Source: Jaenimonas drosophilae (lineage: Eukaryota; Euglenozoa; Kinetoplastea; Trypanosomatida; Trypanosomatidae). Taken from it: a stretch of DNA of 39,676 nucleotides. Shown piece by piece: positions 17,522 through 26,420 of the stretch. Where the stretch lies: the NCBI GenBank assembly GCA_030849065.1, contig JASAON010001488.1:1-39676 (forward strand), read 5' to 3'. The translations under genes were made by a program, and so were the position numbers. Position 1 is the stretch's first letter; every line of letters begins with the position of its first letter. Under the pieces are notes generated by a model that was not told the origin of the DNA, made no database searches, and saw only the letters and a program-made list of their open reading frames with translations.

Positions 17522-17522
17522 N
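17522..17522. other. Undetermined base marking a probable assembly gap in the H4 array
   Basis: A single n where H4 coding sequence changes abruptly to unrelated sequence. A collapsed tandem repeat is the simplest explanation. The 292 bases from 17523 to 17814 hold no gene that I can see. Confidence 0.85.
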
Positions 17523-17814
17523 GCACAGCAAATAATAATAACCCAGAAGAAGAACAAAACTTGCAACAACAACGCATTGGTGACTGCACATGCCAGTTGG
17601 GGATGATGATGCGTGAGGTGGTGTCCACGAACGTATAATTGGGCCGTCTGTGAAAAAAAAGGGGGAAGACCACAGCGGCATAGCGTGGACGCAACAACGA
17701 GAGCAGAGAGGTACACTAGTAATGATGGTGATGCCGTGCATCAACCTTCATCGTCATCTTCACTTCACAACGTGGCAACAGGAAAGTTGGGTGAATAGGG
17801 GAAAGAAGGACCTA

Positions 17815-18150
17815 CTACCATCGTGGTGGCATCGGGCCGAATTGGCCGGACGGGCCAAACTGGCCACCACCGGGGCCGCCAAAGGGCTGGCCAAAGCCGC
17901 CCTGCAACGGTGGCTGAAGGTCATTGTTGGGCTCACCAAAGAAGGGAGGTGCTGGGGCCATGGACGGGAGGCCTGGTGGTGGCTGCCCGCCTGGAAGAAG
18001 TGGATCAAAGCGAGGCTGACCAACGTGTGGTGCAAAGTAGTCGTGGCCGCCAAAGTTGCCGCCGCCGCGTTCGAGACCCCCGCCGGGACGTACATCTCCT
18101 GTGCCCAACGGTGGGGCACGATAGGGGCCGCCTCCGCCAAATGGCTGCAT
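17815..18150 (-). CDS. Small Gly/Pro-rich protein, weakly like the PI31 C-terminal tail
   Basis: A 111-residue protein from the ATG at 18148-18150 (MQPFGGGGPYRAPPLGTGDV), almost wholly low-complexity Gly, Pro, Phe and Gln, ending FGPMPPRW. The segment GTGDVRPGGG followed by HVGQPRFDPLLPGGQPPPG is reminiscent of the disordered C-terminus of the proteasome regulator PI31, with its GDLDP and RFDPFGP motifs. The folded N-terminal domain of PI31 is absent, so this is resemblance only. The codons keep the G/C-rich third positions of neighbouring genes, which supports coding. It could equally be an RNA-binding or structural low-complexity protein. The frame extends 41 codons upstream, but without protein-like composition. 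Confidence 0.7.
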   Translation of the reverse strand: MQPFGGGGPYRAPPLGTGDVRPGGGLERGGGNFGGHDYFAPHVGQPRFDPLLPGGQPPPGLPSMAPAPPFFGEPNNDLQPPLQGGFGQPFGGPGGGQFGPSGQFGPMPPRW

Positions 18151-18492
18151 CCTTGTTGCTACTTTTCTTTCATGACAAGAGAGCAGAAAAAAGGAGTATA
18201 AATCATACACGTTGGTGGTTGTAGAACTCTCTAGTACGAAGTGCGAGCCCAGTACTCGCTCACGACACATCACGGTGCCGTTTCACGTGTATGTGGCAGA
18301 ATGCTGTGTTGGAATCTTCACGCCCACGGACGACGTTATTCGTCATACAAGGGTAGGCGAAACTAGTGTACATGGAGATTGGCTTGTGTGCATACGCACA
18401 CGTGAGGCACACATACAAAAAACATCATGACAAATCCCGTCCCGACCAACCAACCGTCGTCGCGCAGCAGCCATATGCGATCCTCCTCATCC
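18151..18492. other. Intergenic region
   Basis: Leader of the Gly/Pro-rich gene (minus-strand T-rich tract near 18165-18195) and presumed 3' UTR of the large coiled-coil gene. I see no gene or RNA in it. Confidence 0.5.
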
Positions 18493-21171
18493 TTACACTC
18501 GCTTGGGCATCGGTGGGCCCTGCGTGATTTGCTGCTTGAGGTGTTCTCGTTCCTCCATCAGCTTCTCACGCGCCTTGAGTGTTTCGTGAAGAAGGGCTTC
18601 GCGTTGTTCATCTACAAAGTCGGCCGCCTTGCGCTTTTCAATGAGATCCACCACCATGCGCAGCTTGCGGAACTCATCCACGCGCTGCTTGCGACTAACA
18701 TTGAAGATCTTCTCCTCGGCCAGCTCGCGATCGCGTTCGCGGCGGAGGAGGGCATCTAGGTTTCGCTGGAGCTGCACCTCACGGAGGTTTTCGTCGTGCT
18801 CCGCCTGAATCTTCTTTGTCTTTTCACGGAAGCTTTCATGCTTGTCCACCGCCTGGGCATAGGCCTCCTCACGTCGGTGCTTCTTCTGTACTTCCACCTG
18901 CGCCCGTTGTTGGTGGCCCTCCTCACGCTGCTGCTGGAAGTCCTCCAAACGCTTCTCAACGAGGCGCTGCCGCTCACGGGCCTGCTCACGGACGCGCTCT
19001 TCAGCTTCCTCCGCTCGTCGGCGGGCCTCCTTCCGGGCCACAGCCGCACGTTCTAACTTAGCGGTGAGTTCTTTTTGCGCCTCAATGTTGCGCAGTTCTC
19101 GCTCCTCACGAATCTCCTGCAGCTTAATCTCTCGTGCCTCACGCTCTGCCTCCAGTGTGGAGGCCTGATGCGCCAGAGCCTCGGAGTTTTGCTGGAAGCG
19201 TCGTCGGCGTTCCGCCGCCAACACCGCGCGCTGTTCCTGCCTACTGCGATGGAGAGCCTCCTGTGCGGCACGGCGCTCGAGGCTCTTTTGATCGGCCTTG
19301 GCCATGCGCTCTGCGAGCTGGTGGCGGTAGGCTGCCTCACGCTCACGGTTCTGTCGGTGTTGCTCAGCCATGAGCTCCTGATGGCGCGCACGTGCGGCAA
19401 TCTCCTCTTGCAGCTTCGCCTCCGCCGCCTCCTTGGCCTCTGCCATGGCCTGTTGGCGGCGGGCCTCGGCGGCCTCGCGGCGCTCGTGCACCTCCCTGGC
19501 AAGCTCTAGCTGCCTCGCCATGCGGATCTCATTGGTGGCAAAGATCTTCTTTTGTTGTTCCTTCTTTTGGGCCAAGACGGTTGGGATCTCCGTGGATTGT
19601 GTGGGCTTGTGCTCACTTGGATTGCGGAAGGCATTCACCACGTCCAGAAGCTGCACGTTGGCACACAGCGAGAGATAGTCTGAGACGAGTGCGGCATTCA
19701 GCTTCTTGCGGCGCTCGGCATCGCGCTCTTGGCGGAACTTCTTCACCGCCTCACGCATCGCGGGCTCCTGCGGGAGTAGCTCATCATCATCGCGGGACCT
19801 CCGCATCTTGAGATCCTTCGTACCAAGACCATTCCGAAGAAGTACGAGTGCCGAGCGCGGTGAGTTCAGGCGTGGCTCGGCATTATCCAGTGACTGCCAA
19901 TTCTGAAGATTCACGAGACGTGCCGGCATCGCCCGTGAGCCGACTAGCCAATCGAGATTGATGTTGCTTGTATCGAGGTGGAAGGATTCGGAGTAGGCGG
20001 AGGGCGGCGTAATGAGCACGCGAAGTAGTTCTGCACACTCACTGGCTTCCGCCTTGCCGTCGAGGGAAGGGGCGGCACCGCCGAGGCGGAGAGGAGCGGC
20101 ATCTGCCGTTGTTGGCTCGCCAGTGGGCGGGATGCTCTGAAGCGCGAGCTCCACATCGGCTGCCTTCAAGGTGGTGTGGCGCTCGGAGGGTGAGGAGGGC
20201 CGTGAGGTGGCGGCCGACTTCCGCGGAGAGCTGGAGGATGCCTGCCGCGTTGGCGAGCCCGCCTGCTTCGTGGAAGGTGTGCGGAACCGCAATGACTGAG
20301 GACTGCCTGACTTGGTGCTACGAGCAGAGACAACCGACGATGCTGGGGCGGCCGTTGTAACAGATGTGGCCGCACTGGTTGGTGGTGCGGCTGTTCGTGG
20401 GGATGGGGTGGTGGCGGTGCTAATCACCACCTTGGAGGTGCTCCGGCCCGTTGCGGCTGAAGGAGCGATGGAGGGCCTCGGCGGAGGGTGTGGGCCTGCA
20501 ACATTTGGTGCAGCAACCGACGAGCCCCGCTCCATAATGGGTGGCACCGATGTACGCCCTGTTGCTCCATGTGTGCTGGAGGTGATGGAGGCGTTGTTGG
20601 CCTCTGCGGCCGCAGCTGCGGTGGCCTTGGCGTTGGAGTGCCGTGGCGGCCGAGCAGAGTTGGGCTGGTCCGGTGAGAGAAGACTACGGTTGGTGCTGAT
20701 GCTGTGGCGGGCACCGCCCACTGGCACGGCGGCCTCGCCCTCGCCCGCAGCCTCGGCAACCGCGTTTGGGTCAGTCGGTGGCGGTGTCGTGGCGGCGGCT
20801 GGTTGGCGATCTTCATCCATGAAGACGGCCGTTGCTCGCTTCTTTGGTTGTTGTGGTGCGTCAGACTTGAAGTGAGGCAAAAATCGGTTGCGGTTTTTGC
20901 GTTTGCGGCGCATTTCCAGAATCTTCTCGTACTCAATCTCTGCCGACGTGGGCTCGTTCATGAGCGGGATGTCGCGGTTGAAGGCCGCTGGAACGTCCTT
21001 TAGCCCCACCGTGAAGGTGGTGTCGGCGTTGCCAAGATGATGCTTTAGGAGCTCTGGTTCGTACTTTTCATAGTCGGTGAGGTACTTGATGCGGCTCTTA
21101 TCATCGGTCATCTTGGGCACGTTGGGGAGGGCCATGGAGTGGCCCTTCGACCCATCTCGAGCCCTCGACAT
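18493..21171 (-). CDS. Large coiled-coil protein with disordered Ala/Pro/Ser/Thr-rich middle
   Basis: An 892-residue protein of unknown function. Order seen: residues 1-115, compact and partly charged (ends RRKRKNRNRFLPHFKSD); about 115-340, low-complexity Ala, Pro, Ser and Thr with many SP/TP and basic residues (possible phosphorylation sites); 345-480, a more ordered segment with LDTSNINLDWLVGSRAMPARLVNLQNWQSLD; from about 530 to 885, one near-continuous Glu/Arg/Ala/Gln-rich helix like the trichohyalin-plectin-type coiled coils of axonemal proteins. It ends PPMPKRV. The ATG at 21169-21171 (MSRARDGSKGHSMALPN) is preferred over the open frame 10 codons upstream. A flagellar or cytoskeletal role is likely by analogy, but no named family is recognised. 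Confidence 0.88.
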   Translation of the reverse strand: MSRARDGSKGHSMALPNVPKMTDDKSRIKYLTDYEKYEPELLKHHLGNADTTFTVGLKDVPAAFNRDIPLMNEPTSAEIEYEKILEMRRKRKNRNRFLPHFKSDAPQQPKKRATAVFMDEDRQPAAATTPPPTDPNAVAEAAGEGEAAVPVGGARHSISTNRSLLSPDQPNSARPPRHSNAKATAAAAAEANNASITSSTHGATGRTSVPPIMERGSSVAAPNVAGPHPPPRPSIAPSAATGRSTSKVVISTATTPSPRTAAPPTSAATSVTTAAPASSVVSARSTKSGSPQSLRFRTPSTKQAGSPTRQASSSSPRKSAATSRPSSPSERHTTLKAADVELALQSIPPTGEPTTADAAPLRLGGAAPSLDGKAEASECAELLRVLITPPSAYSESFHLDTSNINLDWLVGSRAMPARLVNLQNWQSLDNAEPRLNSPRSALVLLRNGLGTKDLKMRRSRDDDELLPQEPAMREAVKKFRQERDAERRKKLNAALVSDYLSLCANVQLLDVVNAFRNPSEHKPTQSTEIPTVLAQKKEQQKKIFATNEIRMARQLELAREVHERREAAEARRQQAMAEAKEAAEAKLQEEIAARARHQELMAEQHRQNREREAAYRHQLAERMAKADQKSLERRAAQEALHRSRQEQRAVLAAERRRRFQQNSEALAHQASTLEAEREAREIKLQEIREERELRNIEAQKELTAKLERAAVARKEARRRAEEAEERVREQARERQRLVEKRLEDFQQQREEGHQQRAQVEVQKKHRREEAYAQAVDKHESFREKTKKIQAEHDENLREVQLQRNLDALLRRERDRELAEEKIFNVSRKQRVDEFRKLRMVVDLIEKRKAADFVDEQREALLHETLKAREKLMEEREHLKQQITQGPPMPKRV

Positions 21172-21545
21172 GATTATGAAAAGACGTGTGTGTTCAGCCA
21201 CGAAGGGGAGATGATAAACTTCTAGAGTAGCTCAGCACTCACACACAGAGAAGGTACTACATCAAATTGAAGATGGGAGGCAAAAGTATTGTGAAGAAGC
21301 ATCAACATCGTACACGATCATCATGTGTTGCATGTATCCCGCATGAACCACTAAAGAAAAAAAAAATGTCTGTGCGAACTCACTTCATCCTGAGTTCTCT
21401 ATCATACATGACCAAACGGGCAAATAAGTTGATGATGTTCAAGATTGATTGGTTGTGCTGGCCACAGAAACACACCCGTCAACCTGAACCACTTCTCAGT
21501 TGCCGACTCCACGCAACACAGTCACAATGCTCCTGTAGCTCCACC
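21172..21545. other. Intergenic region
   Basis: It holds a run of ten A (21357-21366), which reads as poly-T on the transcribed strand and may be the acceptor tract for the large coiled-coil gene. No gene is seen. Confidence 0.5.
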
Positions 21546-22847
21546 TTAGTAGGCATACTTATGCACGGCACTTGCACCTACGTCGTGGTACTCCGCCTTT
21601 GGCAGACACAAGTGAGGGAAGTGCGCAGAACAGCTCCACACTGAGCCGCCAATCCATGCCGCCTGCGCACGTTCAGCGAAGGCGATGCACTGCACCAGCC
21701 GCTCACCGAGGCCGCTTTTGGCGATGCCTGGAGGATTGCGACGGTACAGGTCGCGTTGCAGACGTTTTTCTAGGTTTCGAAGACGTGTGGTGCCACCGCC
21801 AAGGACGATGTTGGAGAACAAGTCTTCGTGGAGATTGACGTGGCAAACACTAATCACTTCCTCAATGGCCTCCACCCAACCCGTTAGTGGGGCACGGCAG
21901 TTAGGATTGCTCGTGGAGTAGCCCGTCGGGGTTGGTGGGCGGAGCGCTGCAAGATCCAGCACATCACTCTCTTCCATCCCCAGCGGCTTCTGCACCTCCG
22001 CATCTTCCTTGCTACGGCCCTGTTGGAGAAGTGACGGATTGAAGAGACGCTCGGGAATGGTGTAGCGGCTATCAAAAATGAAGATGCGTTCGTTATCAGG
22101 AAGGGCATAACTATCCGAGCCCTTCTCCTCAATGCGGTGAAGATCTTCCTCCAGGTCAAGGGAGGCCGTGCACATGCTCTCCTTGATGTGCTGCACCAGC
22201 TCCCAGTCTCTCTCCGTGGAAAGGGGGTAGCCCTTGTCTCGGAGTACATCGAAGAGCTCCTGGGTCAGCATATCGCCCGCAATGAAGGATGGCCTCATGG
22301 CATGGGCCAGGCGGTAGCCATCGCTAACAGCAGCAATCATCGTCTTGCCCGCACCACTATCCAGTGAGATGCCGCTTGTGCGTCCGGTTGAAAATATGGT
22401 GGAGGAGGCCATGTTCAACAAGCCGAGAAGTGGCACGTTGAAGCTCTCAAAGAAGACCTCTGCGAGCTTCTCTCGGTCTTTGCGTGTGATGTCTGCCGGT
22501 TCCAGCATGAGGCAGGGTGTTTGATCAGGTGCGACCTCAAGCCGGTCGTACAACGTGTAGAAGAGAAGACGTTCAAAATCTTCAAAATCTTCAATGTGGC
22601 CATGTTGAACGGGGAAGCGGAGGTTTAGCAGGCCACGTTCGGCATTGGCTTCATCACCAGCCACAATATCGCAGGCGTGGTGCAGCAACGAGGCACGGGT
22701 GCCGGTGTGCCGGGGTACGCCAAGGCAGCTGCGGTACACCTCGCGTGGCAGCTCTTCGCCGGAGAGGCCGGCCTTGGTGAGCGCACTACCGACGTCAATC
22801 ACCGCGCTACGTACGAGGGAATCATAGGCTATCGGAACAGAAGGCAT
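21546..22847 (-). CDS. Actin-related protein with altered ATPase site
   Basis: Actin-fold protein of 433 residues, against 375 for actin. Seen: phosphate loop 1 VIDVGSALTKAGLSGEELPR (16-35), phosphate loop 2 GISLDSGAGKTMIAAVSDGY (159-178), the adenosine-site segment NIVLGGGTTRLRNLEKRLQ, and the actin-like C-terminus AAWIGGSVW then LPKAEYHDVGASAVHKYAY. Actin's loop 2 reads DSGDGVTH; here Asp is Ala166 and the His needed for hydrolysis is Met170. The catalytic Gln (Q137 in actin) falls at Asn145 or Met146. Nucleotide binding may persist while hydrolysis is weak or absent. Insertions lie between about 235 and 315. It is not conventional actin; kinetoplastids have several divergent actin-like proteins of uncertain role, and I cannot place it in a numbered ARP class. 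Confidence 0.93.
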   Translation of the reverse strand: MPSVPIAYDSLVRSAVIDVGSALTKAGLSGEELPREVYRSCLGVPRHTGTRASLLHHACDIVAGDEANAERGLLNLRFPVQHGHIEDFEDFERLLFYTLYDRLEVAPDQTPCLMLEPADITRKDREKLAEVFFESFNVPLLGLLNMASSTIFSTGRTSGISLDSGAGKTMIAAVSDGYRLAHAMRPSFIAGDMLTQELFDVLRDKGYPLSTERDWELVQHIKESMCTASLDLEEDLHRIEEKGSDSYALPDNERIFIFDSRYTIPERLFNPSLLQQGRSKEDAEVQKPLGMEESDVLDLAALRPPTPTGYSTSNPNCRAPLTGWVEAIEEVISVCHVNLHEDLFSNIVLGGGTTRLRNLEKRLQRDLYRRNPPGIAKSGLGERLVQCIAFAERAQAAWIGGSVWSCSAHFPHLCLPKAEYHDVGASAVHKYAY

Positions 22848-23174
22848 GACGGCTCACGTCTAGGAGATGTTGTTCTAAAAAGTGTTGAAGAGAATGAACC
22901 AACCACACACCCACACCACAGAAGGTTACCACAATGAAGCTTTCGTGGCGGTGAGGTGGAGAGATGACCCTCTGCGTGCTAGAGCTCAGTACAGAAGAAG
23001 ATAAAGGACAAGTCAGAGTGAACCATGTGCATCCACCACCATTAGCAACACAATCTGACGAGACAGATAGAGAGAGAGAGAATGAAAAACAAATTCGATG
23101 CCAGCTTTGTTGAGCAATCGCAACACGGTGTGCAGCCTTCGCACACAACCATCCATACTTCTACTACCTACCTG
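22848..23174. other. Intergenic region with minus-strand CT repeat
   Basis: A GA repeat at about 23066-23082 reads as CTCTCT on the transcribed strand and is probably part of the acceptor signal for the actin-related gene. No other feature is seen. Confidence 0.5.
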
Positions 23175-23639
23175 CTACGCGCTGTATTGGCCTGACGAGC
23201 TGCTGTAGCCCTCCATCGCGTTCAGTGCAGATGGCTTCACAATCTCTGAACGCGTGTTGTCAATGGCCTCTCCGTGGATGGCAAAGATCTGCTCCATTTC
23301 ATCATTGCGTTGGAACAGCTCATGCTGATTCATCGCGCCAGCCATCCACCGCTGTTTGTTTGTGTTGGTGGAGAAGCACTGACGATGGTACGTCACAAAG
23401 ATAGCAAAGGCGCCGGTGGAGCACACGGCAATGATCAAGGCAATCTGGTCCGGGATGAGCAACAAAAGAAATTGCCTGGATTCACGAAGTGTTCGCTGCG
23501 CACGTTGAATGGTTGCCACACGCGCGTGTGCGTTCATGTTGCTATTACGGTAGAGCATACCCTTTTCTGATGGACGTGCGCCTGGGGAGAAGGCGTGGAG
23601 GTAGGGCTTGATCCGCCGCAGAGTAGTCTGTCGCAGCAT
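23175..23639 (-). CDS. Small single-TM protein, probably mitochondrial
   Basis: A 154-residue protein. The N-terminus MLRQTTLRRIKPYLHAFSPGARPSEKG is basic and free of acidic residues up to the Glu, like a mitochondrial targeting peptide. A single hydrophobic segment lies around residues 58-84 (LLLLIPDQIALIIAVCSTGAFAIFV), followed by a hydrophilic tail. The build fits a supernumerary subunit of an inner-membrane complex, but no family is recognised. The start is the ATG at 23637-23639; the ten codons further upstream are less basic. Confidence 0.75.
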   Translation of the reverse strand: MLRQTTLRRIKPYLHAFSPGARPSEKGMLYRNSNMNAHARVATIQRAQRTLRESRQFLLLLIPDQIALIIAVCSTGAFAIFVTYHRQCFSTNTNKQRWMAGAMNQHELFQRNDEMEQIFAIHGEAIDNTRSEIVKPSALNAMEGYSSSSGQYSA

Positions 23640-24210
23640 GATTGGCCAATAATGAACTAAATATCCCAACTCCTAAGACTACACTACGCACGTCAAGTTG
23701 CTACTGTGCGGAATCACACAAATTCTTCTTCAACAGCGTCACGCGTTTGCACACGAGGTGTACACGCGGATATTGCTACAAGATGATGATGAAGATGATG
23801 ATCACAAGAGAAGCACCACATACAAACGACCAAACAACAACAACCAACAACCATTTAGCTGTGTCAGTATAGGTACCCCAGACGCAGGTGGAGAGAGTTG
23901 TATAACAGGTACAACGCTATCTTCGTCGTACAACGTCACTAATCATACATCTGGCGAGGGTGGATAATCTCGGGCGAAGGAAGAGGCAGGCCACAAATCA
24001 ATGATTTAAGCATCGATTGTGTGTGCGTTGGGAGACGAATCTACGGGCTCACTGTGAAGACCTACATTGTCTTGCCACGCCATCTCTATTCCTTCCATAA
24101 TACTTCCCCTCCTTCATCACCGCCATCGCTTGACTCAAACACAGCAGCCACAGCTAGCCATCTACATACGCCCCCATATCTCCCACGACGCGCACACACG
24201 CGGAACACGT
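23640..24210. other. Intergenic region
   Basis: GAT repeats (about 23781-23806) and CAA repeats (23833-23854) only. Frames here on the plus strand overlap the EFHB-like gene and look like shadows. No tRNA or other RNA gene was recognised by eye. Confidence 0.5.
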
Positions 24211-25488
24211 TTACAAGTAGCCCTTGGCAACGGCGGCATTCTTAAACTGCTCCACTCCACACTTGCCACCCTCAGCCGTCGCGGCAAAGACCTCATCGAT
24301 TTGCGCGTCGGTCAGATCAAAATCGCACTTGCGGCACAGGCGGCGGATATCTTCACAGTCACGGCCGCCAGCGAAGTACTTCGATTCCACCCCGAGGCTC
24401 ACGTAGTGGCACGGATTAACGAGCTGGCTAACCCTCGCCTCATCATCCATGTCGCCTTCTCGCAACGTCACCACCGTGCGACCACGGCAATCAAGGCTCT
24501 TGAAGCCATCACGCATCCGCTCGGTGCTGGTGCGGTACATCCACGACGGGCTGCTCGTGCCGTTGGCACCGCCATTGACTCCAGATAGCCGGCGTTGGTG
24601 TTTGCCACCGCCACGCGCATGGTCTTCTAAGCCTCCCTCCTCATCACCCGTCGTCGCAGCGCCCATGGCCCAGCTGGAGAGCAGCTCACGCATGGGAACC
24701 TTGTGGTCGCCAGGGCCTCCGCCCGTGACGGAGAAGGGCGCCGTGATGCCGTCGGGCACACGTACCTTGGTCGGGTCCCACTCACCGGGGTTATCAAATC
24801 CGTAGCTCCTCGGCTTGCCCACTTCGTACTCCACCGTGGATTTATAATCCTTCTGCAACTTGGGAATGAGGCGGGTAGCGTTGGGTGGCTTGAAGGTGGC
24901 GGCGCTTGAGTCGCCTTGCGGGCTAGCCACACCAAAGCGGTGTTGCGTAGGATCGATGCCCTTGGCCTCCCAGTCGTAGTGGCGATTGGTCTGAGCCCCG
25001 GCCTCGGCAACGTTGGCGTCACGGAAGGCTGTGAGGAGCGACTTCACCGACTCACCGGGAACACTTTGTGTTCCAAAACCGTGCAGGGGTTCCACAATGG
25101 GGTCTTTGGGGCTCGGCGCACGTCCCAGTGGGCGTTGAATGTTGCTCACGTAGCGCTTCTCACGTTGTTCATCGACTAGCACGTTCATCTTGTTGGCGTA
25201 CATGCCAGGGTGGAGGCACTCGTCAATGCGTTGGTTGGCGTCACTTTGCACGCCGTAACGTGTATCCACATCAGCCGGGGCATCCCCGCTGAGACCCCAA
25301 TGGCGGTGTGCAATGCCCACATCACCACCACGGTGGTAGTGCACCTTGATCTTGGTTGGCGTCAAGACGCCCTCGGGGTTGTAGCTGCTCGTGAGCTCCG
25401 CCACACCAGGTTGGGTGTAGTCACCGGCAAGTCCGGCAGTGCGGATCTGCGGGGCATTCCGCTGCAGCCGGAGACGCGTCGTCGACAT
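24211..25488 (-). CDS. EFHB: EFHB/CFAP21-like axonemal microtubule inner protein
   Basis: EFHB (CFAP21) lies inside ciliary doublet microtubules. Seen: 425 residues. The middle follows the EFHB order: RYGVQSDANQRIDECLHPG; REKRYVSNIQRPLGRAPSPKDP (EFHB has a YxSxxRxPLG block here); HGFGTQSVPGESVKSLL; the RHYDWEAKGID block; and HRFGVASPQGDSSAATFKP. The C-terminus has a degenerate EF-hand pair (CRKCDFDLTDAQIDEVFAATAEGGKCGVEQFKNAA) whose loops lack most calcium ligands. A Gly/Ser-rich insert lies around residues 280-330. The start is the ATG at 25486-25488 (MSTTRLRLQRNAP), which follows a minus-strand poly-T tract and CAG; the frame extends 24 codons across that acceptor. The call rests on motif order recalled from the animal protein. 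Confidence 0.75.
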   Translation of the reverse strand: MSTTRLRLQRNAPQIRTAGLAGDYTQPGVAELTSSYNPEGVLTPTKIKVHYHRGGDVGIAHRHWGLSGDAPADVDTRYGVQSDANQRIDECLHPGMYANKMNVLVDEQREKRYVSNIQRPLGRAPSPKDPIVEPLHGFGTQSVPGESVKSLLTAFRDANVAEAGAQTNRHYDWEAKGIDPTQHRFGVASPQGDSSAATFKPPNATRLIPKLQKDYKSTVEYEVGKPRSYGFDNPGEWDPTKVRVPDGITAPFSVTGGGPGDHKVPMRELLSSWAMGAATTGDEEGGLEDHARGGGKHQRRLSGVNGGANGTSSPSWMYRTSTERMRDGFKSLDCRGRTVVTLREGDMDDEARVSQLVNPCHYVSLGVESKYFAGGRDCEDIRRLCRKCDFDLTDAQIDEVFAATAEGGKCGVEQFKNAAVAKGYL

Positions 25489-25829
25489 ATCTGTCACTGG
25501 GTTGATTGGGGCAAGAAAAAAACCAAAGGATGCTTCACCAAACAACAACAACAACAGCAAACAACGTTGTGTTGAATGAAATCGAAGATATCTACGAGAT
25601 GGATGGAGAGAGGGAACCTGTGGTACTAAAATGAACCGCTCGAGCCCTCACTCACTTACTAGCAAGAAAAAAAAGATAGGGAGCAGTGCGATGCATCAGT
25701 TATAAAGAGGCATACATGAACACATGTTGGGTATCATCACACCGTGAGGATGTTGCTTGCACAACAATGAAGTGGTCTTCTTTTTCTTACTTGATGTGCC
25801 GGCAGCGCCACCATGATGCTTGCTCCTTC
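25489..25829. other. Intergenic region
   Basis: Minus-strand GTT repeat (25541-25564) and poly-T, followed by TTTTTTTCTTGCCCC and CAG near 25491-25520, form the probable acceptor of the EFHB-like gene. The rest shows no gene. Confidence 0.5.
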
Positions 25830-26420
25830 TTAGTTGCCATAAAGGGTGGTGCGTGCGCCCTTCACAAAGTCTGGCGTACCCCAACGACGCTGAATGCGGC
25901 CATGAGCCTTCACAACATTCCACATGTGCGCACGCCGCCACTGGCTAAGCGAGACGTTCTCAATCGTGTTGTCAGCGATGATGCTCTGCATGCGCGAGGC
26001 AATCCAGCGATCCATCGATGTGGTAGATGGTGAGGTGGCGGAGTTGGTCTCGGCCGTCAAGACGCCCTGACCCCATCGCAGCACCTCGGCGTGTGACGGG
26101 TGAGAAACAAACACACCGCCATCCGCGAGAGCGAAGCTGCGGAAGTTGGGGGAGAGGGAGCGCGTCATGCTGGAGAGGGGAAGATCATCCGCGGTAGCTG
26201 TCGAGCCCGGTGCTGGCTGGCTTTCTGACCTCCCAAGCTGCCTCACACGGAAGTTGCGGTTCTTTTTTGGGCTGTACACGGACATACCGAAACCACCAAA
26301 GCCGTAGCGAATGAAGCCGCGGTTGTACACGCGGCCGTAACGGGTACCGGCATTAGGGTGCTGAGCACGCTTCTTCTGGTGTGACTGAACACGTAACAGA
26401 AGGGCGGTAAAGCGGAGCAT
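25830..26420 (-). CDS. Hypothetical protein, probably mitochondrial
   Basis: A 196-residue basic protein. The N-terminus MLRFTALLLRVQSHQKKRAQHP is a plausible import signal. It is followed by a Gly/Tyr/Arg-rich stretch (RYGRVYNRGFIRYGFGGFGMSVYSPKKNRNF, about 27-57) that looks RNA-binding, then a Ser/Thr-rich linker and an amphipathic C-terminal half with several Trp residues (about 155-185). No named domain is recognised. A kinetoplastid-specific mitoribosomal or mitochondrial RNA-processing protein would fit the composition, but this is inference. The start is the only ATG near the head of the frame. Confidence 0.75.
   Translation of the reverse strand: MLRFTALLLRVQSHQKKRAQHPNAGTRYGRVYNRGFIRYGFGGFGMSVYSPKKNRNFRVRQLGRSESQPAPGSTATADDLPLSSMTRSLSPNFRSFALADGGVFVSHPSHAEVLRWGQGVLTAETNSATSPSTTSMDRWIASRMQSIIADNTIENVSLSQWRRAHMWNVVKAHGRIQRRWGTPDFVKGARTTLYGN

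Noticed and set aside
17357..17716. Frame joining H4 copy 2 through the N to upstream sequence as one 119-residue protein
   Set aside because: The residues beyond the N are unrelated to any histone; the join is an assembly artefact.
20312..20875. Plus-strand open frame of 187 codons rich in Ala, Gly and Val
   Set aside because: Shadow of the GC-rich low-complexity part of the 892-residue coiled-coil gene.
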